Origin: Paenibacillus sp. A3
Lineage (GTDB): Bacteria; Bacillota; Bacilli; Paenibacillales; NBRC-103111
DNA length: 32,336 bases
Direction of reading: 5' to 3'
NCBI RefSeq assembly: GCF_001399685.1
Contig: NZ_JTHN01000149.1
Span: 1 to 32,336, forward strand
The notes beneath the pieces are model-generated. The model was given only the letters and a program-made list of their open reading frames with translations. It was not told where the DNA came from and ran no database searches. Shown here in pieces: positions 1 to 8,375 of the stretch; position 1 is the first letter of the stretch; every line of letters begins with the position of its first letter. The translations under genes and the position numbers were made by a program.

Positions 1-241
1 GGTTATTTAAACCTCTTATGGTTCGGGCTATTTGAATCCCGTTCATCCCATTCATTTCAATGTCCAAAATTAAAATATGGAATGGAGTTTCATGGCGCTC
101 ATAATAAGATACCAACTGCTCTCCCGAGCCGAATAATTCGATGACAAATTCAATATTTGTCTTTATCGACAAAGTAATTAGAATGCTTTTAACAAACTCT
201 CTGTGTTTTTCCTCATCATCACAAATAGCCACTCTATACAT
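1..241 (-). CDS. Response regulator, receiver domain (partial, runs off the left edge)
   Basis: Only the first 80 codons are inside the window. They begin MYRVAICDDEEKHREFV and contain the acidic pair CDDE near residues 8-10 and the phospho-acceptor context ILILDIEM near residue 60, which is the layout of a CheY-like receiver domain. The wording around the aspartate (LDIEMNGMNGIQIA) is most like LytTR/AgrA-type regulators, but the DNA-binding domain that would settle this lies outside. The ATG is preceded by a G-rich ribosome binding site (GGGGGG) at a good distance. A candidate promoter lies 28 bp further upstream. The downstream partner, possibly a sensor kinase, is not visible. Confidence 0.85.
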   Translation of the reverse strand, partial: MYRVAICDDEEKHREFVKSILITLSIKTNIEFVIELFGSGEQLVSYYERHETPFHILILDIEMNGMNGIQIARTIRGLNN

Positions 242-268
242 AAATGATCCCCCCGTTCCATTACCTTT

Positions 269-296
269 ATTCTAAAACTCTATAAACATGATACAA
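269..296 (-). promoter_or_regulatory. Candidate sigma-A promoter of the response regulator
   Basis: On the minus strand TTGTAT and TAGAAT are separated by 16 bases and end 28 bp before the start codon. The match is reasonable but not perfect, and no start site is known. Confidence 0.4.
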
Positions 297-354
297 CCTT
301 TTGATTTTATATAGATAGTTTTTGGATGAAATGCACTTTTGAATCCCTTAAATC

Positions 355-661
355 ACTTTTCAATCTCTTTGCATGAAAAGAGCGAATTCTCTGAATCAAG
401 AATCCGCTCATGCAGTTGTTGTGTGTTGTTCCTAATTGTCCTTCCGATACATTCGCAAGTTCTTGAAGTGCGCCTCGGAATATTTGCCCTTCGAGATTCC
501 ATTGTTGTACGTTCCGTTCTTGAAGTACCATTCACGGTCAGTAGTATTGTACTGTCGAGTTTTGACTAAAACATCGTTGATCCAGATGCGTGCTGCACCA
601 GTTGCAGGATTAAAGGCACATTTGAGATTAAACCAAGTGCCTGCCATGTTTGTCGCGATGT
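355..661. repeat. Direct repeat copy A (3' part of the secreted CBM gene)
   Basis: These ~307 bp are nearly identical to 8376-8682 in the same orientation, with scattered substitutions and small indels. The repeat covers the last ~75 codons of the gene at 432-1457 and its terminator hairpin. It brackets a block of about 7.7 kb. Confidence 0.9.
380..409 (-). terminator. Hairpin terminator after the secreted CBM gene
   Basis: An 11-bp stem (GAGCGGATTCT with AGAATTCGCTC, one G-T pair) with an 8-base loop lies just downstream of the stop codon and is followed on the minus strand by TTTT. The same hairpin is conserved in the second repeat copy at 8401-8431, where the stem is one pair longer. Confidence 0.6.
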
Positions 662-1457
662 TAGTAGAATCGCCATTGTTACGAATGTTGCCATCGGCCG
701 TTGCCTGAATATAGATCGGTTCGCCGCCCGTGTTGCTCTTGATCTGCATAATCGCGGTCTTTTCCGTTCCAGGCTCGAACATGACGTCGGCCTCCCACAT
801 ATTATCTTTGTTTTGATCGGTCCAATTATCCCAGCGCATCTCAACCCGCTCTTCACCTGCGTAAACCCGGGTAGTATAAACACCATTTACGATCCAAAAT
901 CGTTCGGACATAGGCGCTCCTGTCCTGTTCTGAACATAATAAGAATTCTTGTCCCAAGGTATCTCGGTCCAGCCCGCCGTAACTGTATTGCCAGTGATAA
1001 CAATACGGTCCAAATCCGGTGCATTCGCCGCATTATTGTAAAATTTAATCGTATTGTTTCCGGCATTCAACTGTACCGGCACAGAAGTTTTTACAGGAGT
1101 GCCCCAGTTTGAACCAATCAGCGTTTTTTGCGTTCCTGTTCCGCCATTGACACTGATGTAAAAGTCTCGCGTACCGTTTACTAGGAAGTAGATATCCATA
1201 TTGTACGATCCCTTACTTATTACATTGACATTCAGTGTCACATAATTCGCCGAGCTGCTGCCAATATGCCCAACCTTGAAACCGCCGGAGCAAGCCTTAC
1301 AAGTTACTGAGTTCGCCGTTCCGCTCATGGTTCCGTTTTCCGCCTCATACGACGTGGAAGCCGCATTTACACGTTCCGGCGACACTGAGCAAACGGTTAA
1401 CAAAAAGAATACACCCAGACAAAAGACCAAAAACATGCGGAAAAGCTTCGTTCTCAT
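432..1457 (-). CDS. Secreted two-domain carbohydrate-binding protein (CBM6/35-like plus jelly-roll domain)
   Basis: The 341-residue product starts with a classical signal peptide: a basic start, a hydrophobic run to about residue 24, and a likely cleavage site after VNA near residue 32. Residues ~36-155 read like a CBM6/CBM35-type lectin module (opening YEAENGTMSG, later VQLNAGNNTIKFYNN and the closing PDLDRIVITG). Residues ~160-341 form a Trp/Tyr-rich beta domain (MRWDNWTDQNKDNMWEADV, then GTWFNLKCAFNPATG and AHFKNLRMYRK) that resembles concanavalin-like or polysaccharide-lyase-type jelly rolls. No catalytic residues can be assigned. It probably acts outside the cell in polysaccharide binding or cleavage. 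The ATG has an excellent GAGGAGG site. The last ~75 codons are duplicated at 8376-8682 in broken form. No partner gene is visible in the same transcription unit. Confidence 0.8.
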   Translation of the reverse strand: MRTKLFRMFLVFCLGVFFLLTVCSVSPERVNAASTSYEAENGTMSGTANSVTCKACSGGFKVGHIGSSSANYVTLNVNVISKGSYNMDIYFLVNGTRDFYISVNGGTGTQKTLIGSNWGTPVKTSVPVQLNAGNNTIKFYNNAANAPDLDRIVITGNTVTAGWTEIPWDKNSYYVQNRTGAPMSERFWIVNGVYTTRVYAGEERVEMRWDNWTDQNKDNMWEADVMFEPGTEKTAIMQIKSNTGGEPIYIQATADGNIRNNGDSTNIATNMAGTWFNLKCAFNPATGAARIWINDVLVKTRQYNTTDREWYFKNGTYNNGISKGKYSEAHFKNLRMYRKDN

Positions 1458-1668
1458 GAATAAATTACCTCCTCTATGTTATAGTTTATTAAATGGACAC
1501 CCTCCATTTGCCATCATTTTACTTTTATACCTTATTAATGTGTATGTTCATTTCTCACTTCTGTTTGGAATATACTAACCATCCCCTTTCATTTACAGCT
1601 TAATAGTAATGATTACACAAATAATGCAACCGACACCTACCGTTATATTTCTCAATGTCATAAAACGA

Positions 1669-1693
1669 AAAAGCCGCATGATATGCGACTTTT
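1669..1693 (-). terminator. Terminator after yhaM
   Basis: An 11-bp stem with a 3-base loop (AAAAGTCGCAT / ATGCGGCTTTT, one G-T pair) lies 24 bp beyond the yhaM stop and is followed on the minus strand by TCGTTTT. The stem also has a T-run in the opposite direction, so it may act both ways between yhaM and the CBM gene. Confidence 0.75.
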
Positions 1694-1716
1694 AATGTAC
1701 CCATAGAAAAAATCGT

Positions 1717-2673
1717 TTATTTTTTCATCCGATATATTTGTTTATTCTCAATGATCTTAAGTGGTTGCGTCCATTCCTCCGAATCCGGCAGCGAATCTAA
1801 CGCATCCTCAACAGCCTGAAGCTTTGCATCCAGTGTGTCGATATAATGCAACGCTACGGCCTCGGGTATTTGCGGCTGCACCGGGCTGCCCCATTCCCCG
1901 AGATTGTGATGAGAAAGAACCAAGTGTTGGAGTATAACGATTTTCTCATCCGAGGTGTCCATGCCCAAAGCAATAGCAGCTTCAATTATCCAGTTTGCCG
2001 CTAACGAAATATGTCCCAACAACTTCCCTTTAAAGCTATAATCCGTCACAATCCCGAGCTGTGCATTCATCTCCTCAGGTTTCGCTATGTCATGCAGTAT
2101 AATGCCGGCTTTGATTAGGTCGAGATTAAGGAAAGGACGCTGCTTTGCCACAAATTCACCGAGCTCAAGCATCCGACAAATATGATAAGCCAGCCCTGCA
2201 TAGTAAGCATGATGCATTCCCTTCGCAGCCGGATAATGCATAAGCCTCTCTTCTACCTTGCAGATACAGAACTCCACCACGCTTCTAATGTCACTGTCCT
2301 GAATGCTTGCTGCCGTTTGCTTGATCATATGTACCAGATCAATCGGTTGAATCGGTGCTGATCTGATAAAGTCCGTCAGCGTATACCCATCCTCTTCCGT
2401 TGCCTTGCGAATTCGGTTAATCTTCATCTGAGGCTTTTCACGATACATTTGAACGTGCCCTTGCACCTTCACCAGCATCATCGGGAAGTATGTCTCTTTA
2501 TCGGCAGGAGAAACATCCCAGAGCTTCGCCGGGATTTCTCCGCTAGTATCAGCCAAGACAATATCAAAATAATCTTTCGGAGGTGTTGAATTGGTTTGCT
2601 TTATATCGGCTTTCTTCAGCAAATAAAATCCGATGATTTCGTCACCCTCAGTAAAAGTTCTAATCAAAGTCAC
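1717..2673 (-). CDS. yhaM: 3'-5' exoribonuclease YhaM family (OB fold + HD domain)
   Basis: The 318-residue product has the length and order of YhaM: an N-terminal OB-fold nucleic-acid-binding part (residues ~10-95, with IPAKLWDVSPADKE and the conserved VKVQGHVQMYREKPQMKI region) and a C-terminal HD phosphohydrolase domain. Metal-binding residues are visible as HHAYYAG near 154, HDIAKPEE near 194 and LSHHNLGEWGSP near 254. The family trims single-stranded RNA and DNA in the cytoplasm in a metal-dependent way. The start is GTG, chosen because AAGGAG sits 10 bases upstream; no ATG fits better. It follows the lipoprotein gene on the same strand but is separated from it by a terminator, so it is probably its own unit. 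Confidence 0.9.
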   Translation of the reverse strand: MTLIRTFTEGDEIIGFYLLKKADIKQTNSTPPKDYFDIVLADTSGEIPAKLWDVSPADKETYFPMMLVKVQGHVQMYREKPQMKINRIRKATEEDGYTLTDFIRSAPIQPIDLVHMIKQTAASIQDSDIRSVVEFCICKVEERLMHYPAAKGMHHAYYAGLAYHICRMLELGEFVAKQRPFLNLDLIKAGIILHDIAKPEEMNAQLGIVTDYSFKGKLLGHISLAANWIIEAAIALGMDTSDEKIVILQHLVLSHHNLGEWGSPVQPQIPEAVALHYIDTLDAKLQAVEDALDSLPDSEEWTQPLKIIENKQIYRMKK

Positions 2674-2794
2674 TGTATTGTCGCTCCTTACAAATGTGGT
2701 TTATGAGTTATTCGACAACATACGCCTTATTGCCTTCTAGAACTACTTTCGGCTTATTAAGTCATTGAATCGCCTTTATCTTCAGACAAAACAA

Positions 2795-2817
2795 AACCAC
2801 TTTCTGCGAAAGTGGTT
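2795..2817 (-). terminator. Terminator of the sugar-ABC operon
   Basis: A perfect 10-bp stem (AACCACTTTC / GAAAGTGGTT) with a 3-base loop is followed on the minus strand by TTGTTTTGTC. It begins 14 bp after the lipoprotein stop codon. Confidence 0.85.
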
Positions 2818-2830
2818 GGTGACGCGACTG

Positions 2831-3463
2831 CTACTTCGTCTTGATCGAATTCACGATATCGTTTGCAACGGCTTGCCACTCCGCTTTCTTTTTTACCGGG
2901 CAAGTGATTTCGATTTCCAAATGCTCTCTGTTTAAAAGTCCCCACGATGTCATGGTGTATTTATCTTTAGTATCCGCTTCGACAACAATAAGCTGCCTGC
3001 CATTCACTTTAATCACTTCCTCACGGAGCAGCTTGGCGTCTTTATAATTTTGTTTCATAATGTCAGCAAGCTTCTGCAGCAAACGTGGATCCAGATCTCG
3101 ATCCGTTGTCGATTGTTCGGGATCATGGTGGATCCTAATCGTCACTTCTTCGCTCTTATCCTTATAGATAACCTCCCCTGTTTTGCTTGATTTTTCTTTG
3201 AACTCTTTTGGAATCAAAATTTCCAGTTGTTCGGAAAATAAAAGCTTTGTTTCATACTTGCCGTCTGCAACCGCAGCAGTATCAGGCTTCGGCGATTGGG
3301 ACGCAGGGGACGATTGTGTTGTAGACGCTTGGGTTTGTGTTTGTTGCCCATCAATCATCTTGCTTGATTCCTTGCTTGGCATCGTGTCGGGTTCGGTTCC
3401 AAAACAACCCGTCATCGTGGCTGTAAATACAACAAGCAGGGAGAGTGTCATCCATTTTTTCAT
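2831..3463 (-). CDS. Small surface lipoprotein of unknown function
   Basis: The 210-residue product begins MKKWMTLSLLVVFTATMTGC, a lipoprotein signal with the lipidated cysteine at residue 20. A low-complexity Gln/Thr/Ser linker follows (residues ~40-65). The globular remainder is charged and of mixed alpha/beta character (ILIPKEFKEKS, VTIRIHHDPE, LIVVEADTKDKYTMTSWGL, and a C-terminal IVNSIKTK). I do not recognise a named family, although the length and pattern recall small PsbP-like lipoproteins. The ATG at 3463 is chosen over one 20 codons upstream because it has AGAAAGGAAG before it and opens directly on the signal peptide. It lies 34 bp after the solute-binding protein gene and is the last gene of that operon, so it may be an accessory lipoprotein of the transporter. 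Confidence 0.75.
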   Translation of the reverse strand: MKKWMTLSLLVVFTATMTGCFGTEPDTMPSKESSKMIDGQQTQTQASTTQSSPASQSPKPDTAAVADGKYETKLLFSEQLEILIPKEFKEKSSKTGEVIYKDKSEEVTIRIHHDPEQSTTDRDLDPRLLQKLADIMKQNYKDAKLLREEVIKVNGRQLIVVEADTKDKYTMTSWGLLNREHLEIEITCPVKKKAEWQAVANDIVNSIKTK

Positions 3464-3497
3464 TGAAAATCTTCCTTTCTTTGTGAGCTTGTAGGAT

Positions 3498-4802
3498 TTA
3501 TTCGTTGATATAAGTCGTAACACGGTTCTGGATCAACTTGGCTACGTCATCGGCTGATTTCTGTCCGCTGAAATATGCCTTGGCTTCTTCAGCTATAATA
3601 GATTGAATCTTGCCGTCGTCCGTAATGTAAATATTCGCGCCCGCAATCATTTGCTTCAGCGCTTGAATGCCCTCAGCAGATACAGGAACTTCTGTCCCTG
3701 AGTTAGTCGCCGCCGAGCCTTTAGCGGCCAATTCCCCCAATATCTTCTCATTGACCGACTTGTTCACGGAGAACCCTTGCAGCCGTTTCTGTGCTTGAAC
3801 GTCTTCGGACAGCAGAAACTTGATGAACTCCCAAGCTTCCGGCTTAACCTTCGAGTTCGCGTTCATAGCGATCGACTTGTTCCCCTGGAACGAAACTCCC
3901 GACTTCTGACCGTTCACATGCGGCTTCGAATACACTTTTCCTTGCTCAAAAAATTCCGCAGGCCCTGTAAAATACTCCTCCGGTGAAGTGAGTAGAGATG
4001 GATAAAAATAAGCATCCCCGAAATTGACCGGGCTCGCTGTAATCACTTTGTCGTCATACATCGTCTTCACCTGCTTAAGCAGGTCGGTAAAGAACGGCGA
4101 CAAAAAGTCGGCTTTGCGTTTGGACGTATCGACCAGTGTCGAATAATTGTCCGCAACGAGATAGCCGAGCATTTGCTCAGGAGGCGTATTTCCCATCGCA
4201 TAGCGACCCTCCTTGCTATTCAGCAGCTTTCCGGCTTTCGCGAACTGACTCCACGTCCAATCTTTATCGTCAATTTGGACTCCTGCTTTCTTGATGCCTC
4301 CGGAATCCCCGGCCAATGTATCGAGAAAAAATCGTGTTGGCAGAGCGTAAAGGCCGCCGTTCATTTTGACATGTTCAAAAATGTTCATATAATAGTGGTT
4401 CGAATCGAACGACTTATCGTTGTTCATAAATTCATTCAGGTTGACGAGCGCGTTTTTGTTGACGTATTTCCCGACTTGCAGCCCGCTCACGTCCAGATCG
4501 ATCAAATCGGCTCCCTTACCGGAAAGCAGCTGCGTATTCGTTGTTTGAACATATTTCTCAAGCTTCCCCTCCTCACTCCCACCTTCCGCTGCATACTCCT
4601 TTATTTCAATCATCAGATCCGGATGCTTTTCCTCGAACTTCATCTTCGCCTGCTTGTAGAAATCGCTCGCCTCAAACACGGATAGAACAACTTTTTTGCG
4701 CTCCTTGGTATCATTACTCGTAGTTTTATCGCTCCCGCTGGAGCATGCTGTTGAGGAAATCGCTAGTACTGCGCAACTGAGTACTGTCAACCATTTTTTC
4801 AA
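3498..4802 (-). CDS. Sugar ABC transporter solute-binding lipoprotein (family 1)
   Basis: The 434-residue product begins with a lipoprotein signal (MKKWLTVLSCAVLAISSTAC, cysteine 20) and then reads like a family 1 solute-binding protein: VVLSVFEASDFYKQAKMKFEE, KHPDLMIEIKEY, the GADLIDLDVSGL segment, and a late KSIAMNANSKVKPEAWEFIKFLLSEDVQAQ motif in which WEFIKFLLSE is typical of these proteins. It should be anchored to the outer face of the membrane and deliver a sugar or oligosaccharide to the two permeases upstream. The ATG is preceded by GAAAGAAGGG. It follows the HlyD-like adaptor gene by 58 bp on the same strand. The ligand cannot be told from sequence. Confidence 0.9.
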   Translation of the reverse strand: MKKWLTVLSCAVLAISSTACSSGSDKTTSNDTKERKKVVLSVFEASDFYKQAKMKFEEKHPDLMIEIKEYAAEGGSEEGKLEKYVQTTNTQLLSGKGADLIDLDVSGLQVGKYVNKNALVNLNEFMNNDKSFDSNHYYMNIFEHVKMNGGLYALPTRFFLDTLAGDSGGIKKAGVQIDDKDWTWSQFAKAGKLLNSKEGRYAMGNTPPEQMLGYLVADNYSTLVDTSKRKADFLSPFFTDLLKQVKTMYDDKVITASPVNFGDAYFYPSLLTSPEEYFTGPAEFFEQGKVYSKPHVNGQKSGVSFQGNKSIAMNANSKVKPEAWEFIKFLLSEDVQAQKRLQGFSVNKSVNEKILGELAAKGSAATNSGTEVPVSAEGIQALKQMIAGANIYITDDGKIQSIIAEEAKAYFSGQKSADDVAKLIQNRVTTYINE

Positions 4803-4860
4803 AAGAAACCCTTCTTTCGTTTATTATGGCGAGTTCAAAAAACTCTAGTATGGATATGCT

Positions 4861-6033
4861 CTACTTCATTCTGACTCTCTGCCCATCCACTAACGGTTCA
4901 CTGCTTTCGACGACGATTGCTTGATTCAGAGATGCACCGGCTAGCACGACGGTTTCGCTGTCATTCGCATCGCCTGTTTCAATCTCCGTCTTGCGGAGGT
5001 GATAGGTGTTGCCAAGCGGCCCTTTTTTCTCCTCCACCACGTAAACGTACGGGCTACCGCTCACATGACGGATCGCCTTGTTCGACACGAGCATGCCGCC
5101 CTTTTCAGCCGATGTAACGGTTAAATGTACACTTGCTTGCTCGCCACCTTGCAGCTCTTCTCCTTGCACCGTCACAAGCAGGCGAATGGTCCTGGTGGCC
5201 GTTGCCTTCTGCTGCTCACCTCCTTCAATCGGTGACACAGGAGAGGCTGCTCCGACATTAGCATCGGAATATTCCATTGCCGCAACCGTACCTTCCACTC
5301 GTTTGGTGACGTTGCGGCTCTTGACGTTGACGTTAAGCTTGTCGCCGGGCTTCAGCTGTTCGGTGGCTGAGACGGGAAGCAGGAATGCAGCCTGGTACCC
5401 CAAGCTCGTGTTGGATAGACGCACATCGAAGCTATCTTTTGCGGATGGCATGCCCTGGACTGCATTTACCTTGGCGACTACGCCGTCGAATGGCGCGACG
5501 ATTTGCCGATTGGTTTCAATATTCTGCTGTAAGTTGCTTATCTTTCTCTCTTGAACGCCGATTTTCAGCTGCGCGATCTCGATCTCCCGTTTGGCGGTGC
5601 GCTTACCCGAATCGTCGCCGTTTTTTGTCGCTTCGACGTAACGCTCCTTCGGCCCCTCCAGCTCTAGCCTCATTTGTGCGAGCATCGCTTGCTCATCCTG
5701 CAGAAGGCTATCGGCGGCCCGATTTTCATAAGTGACCAGTACTTGATCCTTCTTTACCCAGTCTCCTGCTTTAATGCGGACGCTGCTTACAATCCATCCC
5801 TGGACGCTTGAAAGCTCGATCTCGTTCGCAGGCCGCAGCGTTCCGCTGGCCCGAAAGTTTTGAACAAGCTGGCCTTGTCTCCCGGTCTCCGTCCAAACTC
5901 TGGGGAGATTCATCGTCCACAGCGTATTGCTGTATAACGTAAGAATCAGCAGTGCGCTAATAAATACAATGATGAGTAGCCGGAGCATTTTTTGGTGACC
6001 TGTAAGTGTTTGTTCTTCATCGCCCGGTTCCAC
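4861..6033 (-). CDS. HlyD/RND-type membrane-fusion adaptor inside the sugar-ABC operon
   Basis: From the GTG at 6033 the product has 390 residues. Residues ~17-34 are one membrane helix (LRLLIIVFISALLILTLY). Then come a lipoyl/barrel half (ASGTLRPANEIELSSVQGW), the start of a lipoyl domain (VKAGDWVKKDQVL-like), a charged coiled-coil stretch (residues ~105-170), the returning lipoyl half IVAPFDGVVAKVNAVQG, and a beta-barrel domain with a C-terminal proximal domain. This is the order of periplasmic adaptor/HlyD proteins. GTG is preferred because AAGGGGG lies 8 bases upstream and it starts 13 bp after the permease stop; an ORF extension to 6117 would overlap the permease. No RND pump, MacB or export ATPase is present, so its partner is unknown and it may act with the neighbouring permeases. 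Confidence 0.8.
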   Translation of the reverse strand: MEPGDEEQTLTGHQKMLRLLIIVFISALLILTLYSNTLWTMNLPRVWTETGRQGQLVQNFRASGTLRPANEIELSSVQGWIVSSVRIKAGDWVKKDQVLVTYENRAADSLLQDEQAMLAQMRLELEGPKERYVEATKNGDDSGKRTAKREIEIAQLKIGVQERKISNLQQNIETNRQIVAPFDGVVAKVNAVQGMPSAKDSFDVRLSNTSLGYQAAFLLPVSATEQLKPGDKLNVNVKSRNVTKRVEGTVAAMEYSDANVGAASPVSPIEGGEQQKATATRTIRLLVTVQGEELQGGEQASVHLTVTSAEKGGMLVSNKAIRHVSGSPYVYVVEEKKGPLGNTYHLRKTEIETGDANDSETVVLAGASLNQAIVVESSEPLVDGQRVRMK

Positions 6034-6046
6034 ACACCATTCCCCC

Positions 6047-6916
6047 TTACCCCTTAATACCGGAAAGCTGAACACCTTGTACGAAATAAGACTCCCCATA
6101 CAGAAACAAGAGGACAATCGGCGACATATACATGACCGATGCGGCGAAGCCGACCCCTATAGCCTCCTGTTGAATGCGAGATAAATACAGCGATAGCGGC
6201 TGTTTAAAGGCATCATCGAGAAAAATTAATGGCTGCTCCACCATATTCCAGTAATCCACGAACAGCAAAATGACGAGCGCCGCGATCCCCGGCTTTAATA
6301 ATGGAACGATGATTCTGGAGAAAATAAATGGATGCGATGCACCGTCCATAATGGCCGCCTCGACATAAGCATACGGAACGGAAAGCATGAACTGGCGCAG
6401 CATGAACACAGCGAATGCGGAAAAAATGCCCGGTAAGATAATAGCGCCGGCACTGTTTCCAAGCCCCAGGATGTCAGCGATGATATAGTTTGGGACAAGC
6501 GTTACCTGAAAAGGCATTAGCATAGCCATCAAATATACCATGAACAACGCTTCCCTTCCCCGATACCGCAGCATGGCAAAAGCGTATGCAGCAAGCGCTC
6601 CGACAACGGCCTGTCCTGCTATGATCGGTACAACCAGCAACACAGAGTTCCAGAACATGTTCAAGAAGATCGGCGTCTCCAGCAGTATTTTCCCGTACTG
6701 TTCGAACGATACCCAGTCAGGTATGAGCTTTAAATTAACAAATATGTCCTTGGCCCCTGATCCTGCATCCAGCATTTTGCCAATGAAGCCGTAATTGCTT
6801 GCAATCTCCTTCTCGCTCATAAGCGAATTCGTGACCGGAATAACCAGCGGCAATATCATGATCAACGCAGTTGCCATAAGAAACAGAGACCGTGCAGTTT
6901 TATGAAAAACGTTCAT
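6047..6916 (-). CDS. Carbohydrate ABC transporter permease, MalG type
   Basis: The 289-residue membrane protein has the usual six hydrophobic segments. Its EAA loop reads EAAIMDGASHPFIFSRIIVPLLKPGI-like around residues 185-210, which is the contact site for the ATPase. The N-terminal helix (LFLMATALIMILPLVIPVTNSL) and the periplasmic loop before the second helix match MalG-type importers of the CUT1 group. It starts 12 bp after the other permease gene, with GGGGGAGGGAG before the ATG. The operon contains no ATPase gene; CUT1 systems of Bacillales commonly share one MsmX-type ATPase encoded elsewhere. Confidence 0.9.
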   Translation of the reverse strand: MNVFHKTARSLFLMATALIMILPLVIPVTNSLMSEKEIASNYGFIGKMLDAGSGAKDIFVNLKLIPDWVSFEQYGKILLETPIFLNMFWNSVLLVVPIIAGQAVVGALAAYAFAMLRYRGREALFMVYLMAMLMPFQVTLVPNYIIADILGLGNSAGAIILPGIFSAFAVFMLRQFMLSVPYAYVEAAIMDGASHPFIFSRIIVPLLKPGIAALVILLFVDYWNMVEQPLIFLDDAFKQPLSLYLSRIQQEAIGVGFAASVMYMSPIVLLFLYGESYFVQGVQLSGIKG

Positions 6917-6928
6917 CTCCCTCCCCCT

Positions 6929-7813
6929 TCATTCCATGAATCGCCTGAACCGGCCTTCAAGCGAGTGCATGCCGGAGACGATGGCCAGTATGCAAATGAC
7001 CATAAGAACGGCCGCTGCGGTTAGCTTTTGTACATCCAATGACATAAACATATTGTTCATATAGTGCTGCAGCATATAAATGCTATCGTGCGGATAGTTT
7101 CCGGCAATCAAGTACGTTTCACGGAAAATACGGAACGAGTTAATAACCGATATCAGAACGACGAAAAACATCGTCGGGGTCAAATAGACGAGCGTAATGT
7201 TGAACAGCTTCCGAACAGGTCCGGCGCCTTCCAAATCGGCCGTTTCATAATAATCCTTCGGAATGCCCTGCAATCCCGCCAGAAACAGGATCATGTTGTA
7301 GCCGACGTACTTCCACAAATAAACAATCAGCAGCACAGCTCTTGCCCATTCTGACTTCATCCAATCGATCCGCCCCCAGCCCAGACCATAAAGCCACGCA
7401 TTAAGCGAACCGTTCCAGTCGAACATAATTTGCCAAATCATCACCACGGAGGCGACCGGCACGACGAGCGGCAAAATATAAGCTGTTCGTATCCAACGTC
7501 GGAAATAGACATTTCCATTCAATAGCAACGCCAGAACCAGTGACACTACGATGAGAAGAGGCACACTAACGGCTGTGAACCACAATGTGTTCAATGCCGC
7601 CTTGCGAAACGAGCCGCTGCCCAGCACCGTCTCATAATTAGCCAGGCCGACGAACACCCCTCCGCTCGTCTTATCCATAAACGAATACACAATGCCTATC
7701 ACAAACGGGATTAAATAAAATAGGGAGAAACCAAGCACGCTCGGCGCCAAAAAGCCCATAGCTATTACACCTTGCTTATGCATTAATCGCTGAAATCGCA
7801 AACCCAACGACAT
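6929..7813 (-). CDS. Carbohydrate ABC transporter permease, MalF type
   Basis: The 294-residue product has six predicted membrane helices, starting with GVIAMGFLAPSVLGFSLFYL. An EAA-type loop around residues 195-215 (YYETADLEGAGPVRKLFNIT) is expected to touch the transport ATPase. It is the first intact gene of the operon: MalF type, MalG type, adaptor, binding protein, lipoprotein. The start at 7813 (MSLGLRFQRLMHK) is chosen because GGAGGTGAAA directly precedes it; a start 14 codons upstream has no comparable site. What originally lay upstream is decayed, so the operon promoter is not clear. Confidence 0.88.
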   Translation of the reverse strand: MSLGLRFQRLMHKQGVIAMGFLAPSVLGFSLFYLIPFVIGIVYSFMDKTSGGVFVGLANYETVLGSGSFRKAALNTLWFTAVSVPLLIVVSLVLALLLNGNVYFRRWIRTAYILPLVVPVASVVMIWQIMFDWNGSLNAWLYGLGWGRIDWMKSEWARAVLLIVYLWKYVGYNMILFLAGLQGIPKDYYETADLEGAGPVRKLFNITLVYLTPTMFFVVLISVINSFRIFRETYLIAGNYPHDSIYMLQHYMNNMFMSLDVQKLTAAAVLMVICILAIVSGMHSLEGRFRRFME

Positions 7814-7909
7814 TTTCACCTCCCTCCTTCGGACCGGATGAATTCCAACTTTCATTACCGTGGTGTATTTGTGCCGAATAAAGACGAGATGAAGACGAAG
7901 TCAGATGAT

Positions 7910-8262
7910 CTAAAGTTTGTGGACAGCTTCCACGATCCCATCGACGATTACGCTCGCGGCCTTTTCCTGAAATTGCTGCGATTTGATCCTCGTCATCTTT
8001 TCTATCGGTTTGTTGTAATAAGTTGTTACTTTTTACCAATCTCGATATATACGCGTACATCGTCGCTATTTGCGCTAACCACAGTCTGCTGTTAACCGGT
8101 CAGTTTTCGTATTGACTGCGATATCATTTGGTTCGTCCCATCCATCAACGCAGTAGGTTGATCCCAATAAGACTCTTCCCGAGAGCAGGCACGGATACGT
8201 TCAAAAATTCGGAATCTCCTCCAGATCTTAACCCGAAATCGCTGTATGAGTAATTTGCATTC
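7910..8262 (-). pseudogene. Decayed coding sequence upstream of the sugar-ABC operon
   Basis: The ~560 bp between the permease gene and the repeat fragment has no intact gene, but all three minus frames contain protein-like runs that stop and shift into one another. A good AGGAGGG site precedes an ATG at ~8259 that is open for only 10 codons. Further fragments are SEFLNVSVPALGKSLIG (to a stop near 8150), VDGWDEPNDIAVNTKTDRL in another frame, TVVSANSDDVRVYIEIGKK, and QQFQEKAASVIVDGIVEAV ending at a TAG at 7910. The DEPNDIAVNTKTDRL piece recalls YncE-type propeller repeats and the last piece recalls the C-terminus of cell-wall amidases. Both comparisons are guesses. I read this as one or two genes broken by several frameshifts. 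Confidence 0.35.
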
Positions 8263-8375
8263 AGACGGCCCTCCTAAGCAAGCAGCTTACACACTATATT
8301 GTCTCTGTATCGAAAAAAGGTTCGGTTCTCTTCTTATTTTTTTGCAAACGGTTGAGTGCAAGAGGCTATCGGTAT

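Noticed and set aside
2757..2945. A 62-codon minus-strand ORF at the end of the small lipoprotein gene
   Set aside because: It is another frame of the lipoprotein gene and its terminator, with no ribosome site.
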